Source: Isoptericola luteus (lineage in GTDB: Bacteria; Actinomycetota; Actinomycetes; Actinomycetales; Cellulomonadaceae). Taken from it: 64,000 nt of DNA. Positions 61,588 to 64,000 of this stretch are shown in pieces (the stretch's first letter is position 1; the number at the start of each line of letters is the position of its first letter). Below the pieces are notes generated by a model. It saw nothing but the letters and a program-made list of their open reading frames with translations. It was not told the origin of the DNA and searched no databases. The stretch lies in assembly GCF_020297055.1 (NCBI RefSeq), contig NZ_JAIXCQ010000011.1, forward strand, positions 1 through 64,000. Reading direction: 5' to 3'. Made by a program: the position numbers and the translations under genes.

Positions 61588-63321
61588 ATGTCCCACCCCA
61601 CGACGTACGACCGGGGCACCCCGGTCCCCGTGCGCGCACCGCGCGGCACCACCCTCACCGCGCGCAGCTGGCAGACCGAGGCGCCGCTGCGCATGCTCAT
61701 GAACAACCTCGACCCCGAGGTGGCGGAGCGACCCGACGACCTGGTCGTCTACGGCGGCACCGGCCGCGCCGCGCGCGACTGGCCGAGCTACCACGCCATC
61801 GTGCGCACCCTGACGACGCTCGCCGACGACGAGACCCTGCTGGTCCAGTCCGGCAAGCCCGTCGGCGTGCTGCGCACCCACGAGTGGGCGCCCCGGGTGC
61901 TGATCGCCAACAGCAACCTCGTCGGCGACTGGGCGACCTGGCCCGAGTTCCGCCGCCTCGAGGCCCAGGGCCTGACGATGTACGGGCAGATGACGGCCGG
62001 CTCGTGGATCTACATCGGCGCGCAGGGCATCCTGCAGGGCACCTACGAGACGCTCGCCGCCGTCGCGGCCAAGCGGTTCGGCGGCACCCTGGCCGGGACG
62101 CTGACGCTCACCGGCGGCTGCGGCGGCATGGGCGGCGCGCAGCCCCTGGCGGTGACGCTCAACGGCGGCGTGTGCCTGGTGGTCGACGTCGACCGGTCCC
62201 GCCTGGAGCGGCGGGTGCGCGAGCGCTACCTCGACGAGGTCGCGGACTCGCTCGACGACGCCGTGCGCCGGGTCTCGGCGGCGCGTGCCGCGAGGCGGGC
62301 GTTGTCGGTCGGGGTCGTGGGCAACAGCGCGCACGTCGTGCCGGAGCTGCTGGAGCGCGGGGTCGAGGTGGACGTCGTCACGGACCAGACGTCCGCGCAC
62401 GACCCGCTGTCGTACCTGCCCCTCGGCGTCGACCTCGACGCCTGGGCCGACTACGCCGCCGCCAAGCCGGAGGAGTTCACCGACCGGGCGCGCGAGTCGA
62501 TGGCTCGGCACGTGGAGGGCATGGTCGGCTTCCTCGACGCCGGCGCCGAGGTGTTCGACTACGGCAACTCCCTGCGTGACGAGGCCCGCAGCGGCGGTTA
62601 CGACCGGGCCTTCGAATTCCCCGGCTTCGTGCCCGCGTACATCCGGCCGCTGTTCGCCCAGGGCAAGGGGCCGTTCCGCTGGGCCGCCCTGTCGGGGGAC
62701 CCCCGCGACATCGCCGCCACCGACCGGGCCGTGCTCGACCTCTTCCCTGACGACGACCACCTGCACCGGTGGATCCGCGCGGCCCAGGAGCGGGTCGCGT
62801 TCCAGGGGCTGCCCGCGCGCATCTGCTGGCTCGGCCACGGCGAGCGCGACCGGGCGGGCCTCGCGTTCAACGACCTGGTCGCGTCGGGCGAGGTCAGCGC
62901 GCCGGTCGTCATCGGCCGCGACCACCTCGACGCGGGCTCCGTCGCGTCCCCGTACCGGGAGACGGAGGGCATGGCCGACGGCTCCGACGCCATCGCGGAC
63001 TGGCCGCTGCTCAACGCTCTCACCGCCGCGTCGTCGGGCGCGACCTGGGTGTCGCTGCACCACGGCGGGGGCGTCGGGATGGGTCGCTCGATCCACGCCG
63101 GGCAGGTCTCCGTGGCGGACGGGACGCCGCTGGCCGCCGTGAAGCTGGCGCGCGTGCTGTCGAACGACCCGGGGCTCGGCGTGCTGCGGCACGTCGACGC
63201 CGGCTACGACGACGCCACGGCCGCCGCCGAGCGCGGCGGCCTGCGCGTGCCCATGCTGGAGGCGGGGGACGCCGGGGTCACCGGGGTCACAGGGGTCACC
63301 GAGCCGCAGCGGGAGGACTGA
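61588..63321 (+). CDS. hutU: Urocanate hydratase
   Basis: This 577-residue enzyme converts urocanate to imidazolonepropionate with NAD+ as cofactor. The Gly-rich NAD motif [11 protein letters not shown] and the blocks [14 protein letters not shown] and [10 protein letters not shown] are present. The segment [12 protein letters not shown] has Ala where other urocanases I know carry a cysteine (compare P. putida Cys410). It starts 16 bp after hutH. The last residues include a short GVTGVTGVT repeat. Confidence 0.9.
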   Translation: MSHPTTYDRGTPVPVRAPRGTTLTARSWQTEAPLRMLMNNLDPEVAERPDDLVVYGGTGRAARDWPSYHAIVRTLTTLADDETLLVQSGKPVGVLRTHEWAPRVLIANSNLVGDWATWPEFRRLEAQGLTMYGQMTAGSWIYIGAQGILQGTYETLAAVAAKRFGGTLAGTLTLTGGCGGMGGAQPLAVTLNGGVCLVVDVDRSRLERRVRERYLDEVADSLDDAVRRVSAARAARRALSVGVVGNSAHVVPELLERGVEVDVVTDQTSAHDPLSYLPLGVDLDAWADYAAAKPEEFTDRARESMARHVEGMVGFLDAGAEVFDYGNSLRDEARSGGYDRAFEFPGFVPAYIRPLFAQGKGPFRWAALSGDPRDIAATDRAVLDLFPDDDHLHRWIRAAQERVAFQGLPARICWLGHGERDRAGLAFNDLVASGEVSAPVVIGRDHLDAGSVASPYRETEGMADGSDAIADWPLLNALTAASSGATWVSLHHGGGVGMGRSIHAGQVSVADGTPLAAVKLARVLSNDPGLGVLRHVDAGYDDATAAAERGGLRVPMLEAGDAGVTGVTGVTEPQRED

Positions 63322-63323
63322 AC

Positions 63324-64000
63324 GTGCCGGAGGTCGAACATCCCGGGGATGCGACGCTGATCCTCGGGATCGGCGAGCTGACGACGAACGCGCCCGGGAC
63401 CGACGGCGCCGTCGGCCCCGACGACCCGACCGGCGTCGTCCGCGACGCCGCGCTGCTGCTCGACGGCGGCCGCGTGGCCTGGGCGGGCCCGGAGAGCGCC
63501 TGCGCGGCCGGGGTGGAGCGCGTGCTCGGGCGCGCGCCGGACCGCGTCGTCGAGGTGGACGGCCGCGCCGTCGTCCCCGGCTTCGTGGACAGCCACACGC
63601 ACCTCGTGTTCGCGGGCGACCGGTCCGCCGAGTTCGAGGCGCGCATGGCCGGGCGCCTCTACACGGCGGGCGGCATCCGCACCACGGTCGCGGCGACGCG
63701 CGCGGCGTCGGACGACGCGCTGCGAGCCAACCTGCGCCGGCACGTCGCCGAGGCGCTGGCGCAGGGCACCACGACGCTCGAGGTCAAGAGCGGCTACGGG
63801 CTGAACGTCGCCGACGAGGAGCGGTCCGTGCGGCTGGCCCGCGAGGTCACCGAGGAGGTGACGTTCCTTGGCGCGCACGTCGTGCCGACCCGGTCCGCGG
63901 GGGACGCACCCGCCGACCGCGACGCGTACGTCGACCTCGTCACCGGTGACATGCTCGCCGCCTGCGCCCCGCACGCGAGGTGGGTCGACGTCTTCTGCGA
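63324..64000 (+). CDS. hutI: Imidazolonepropionase, N-terminal part (runs off window)
   Basis: This is open from a GTG at 63324, 2 bp beyond the hutU stop, to the window end (225 codons). It encodes the amidohydrolase metal motif [25 protein letters not shown] (split) and [18 protein letters not shown]. Imidazolonepropionase opens the ring to formiminoglutamate, the step after HutU. The C-terminal metal ligands are outside the window. Confidence 0.87.
   Translation, partial: MPEVEHPGDATLILGIGELTTNAPGTDGAVGPDDPTGVVRDAALLLDGGRVAWAGPESACAAGVERVLGRAPDRVVEVDGRAVVPGFVDSHTHLVFAGDRSAEFEARMAGRLYTAGGIRTTVAATRAASDDALRANLRRHVAEALAQGTTTLEVKSGYGLNVADEERSVRLAREVTEEVTFLGAHVVPTRSAGDAPADRDAYVDLVTGDMLAACAPHARWVDVFC

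Noticed and set aside
63265-63302. Short ggggtcac repeats at the end of hutU
   Set aside because: They encode a GVTGVTGVT tail; a simple microsatellite in coding sequence.
1-64000. rRNA or tRNA genes
   Set aside because: No conserved tRNA arms or rRNA segments were noticed on reading either strand; a covariance-model search would be needed to exclude them fully.

Overview
The window is GC-rich DNA with dense, often overlapping genes (ATGA and GTGA junctions, many GTG starts). Menaquinone methyltransferase, WXG100-type secretion proteins, PspC, an actinobacterial-style hut operon and a large HrpA together suggest an actinobacterium. The plant-polysaccharide genes fit the Cellulomonadaceae/Promicromonosporaceae, but the genus cannot be fixed from the sequence alone.

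Layout. 1-641: end of a type VII secretion (T7SS)-type locus, namely a WXG100-like protein and the N-terminus of a larger partner. 864-10681: housekeeping and stress genes: a NYN nuclease with LOTUS domains, plsC and menG, a two-component system whose kinase and regulator genes are separated by an inverted ArsR/MFS pair, an App1-type phosphatase, 3-methyladenine glycosylase, a YnfA protein and a metallo-beta-lactamase-fold protein. 10782-23451: a carbohydrate island with a LacI regulator, a sugar ABC importer, GH127 and GH31 enzymes and a 1313-residue secreted multidomain glycosidase. Near-identical CGAACCGGTTCG operators mark its three promoter regions. 23459-36794: a ketosynthase, an amino-acid permease, macro-domain and PspC genes, a four-gene WXG100-type operon, a GH114-like lipoprotein and hrpA. 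Long hairpins mark several gene ends here.

36957-52332 is an accessory region. A decapitated lacI and a broken membrane-protein gene lead into an 11.57-kb transposon (37348-48919) of the TniA/TniB/TniR type, with TGTG...CACA inverted ends and a perfect 9-bp flanking direct repeat. Removing it restores an open reading frame across the junction. Its cargo links metal handling (P1B ATPase, metal-binding chaperone-like proteins, DoxX-like protein), a Crp/Fnr regulator with two matching target boxes, a cytochrome b561-sulfite oxidase fusion, a cupin and a quinone-oxidoreductase-like enzyme. To its right, three copies of a ~45-bp dyad motif bracket a sigJ/doxX cassette and a purN-like cassette. The transposon sits inside the first copy. 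IS remnants close the region.

52333-64000 returns to chromosomal-type genes: a DUF4190-like protein, a WYL regulator divergent from an epoxide hydrolase, an FMN-binding-type oxidase, a siderophore-interacting protein, a lipoprotein, a predicted cysteine-peptidase-like protein with a WXG-like front half, and the histidine-utilisation genes iclR/hutH/hutU/hutI (hutI runs off the end). hutH carries two tandem 60-bp palindromic units in frame, adding about 40 residues.
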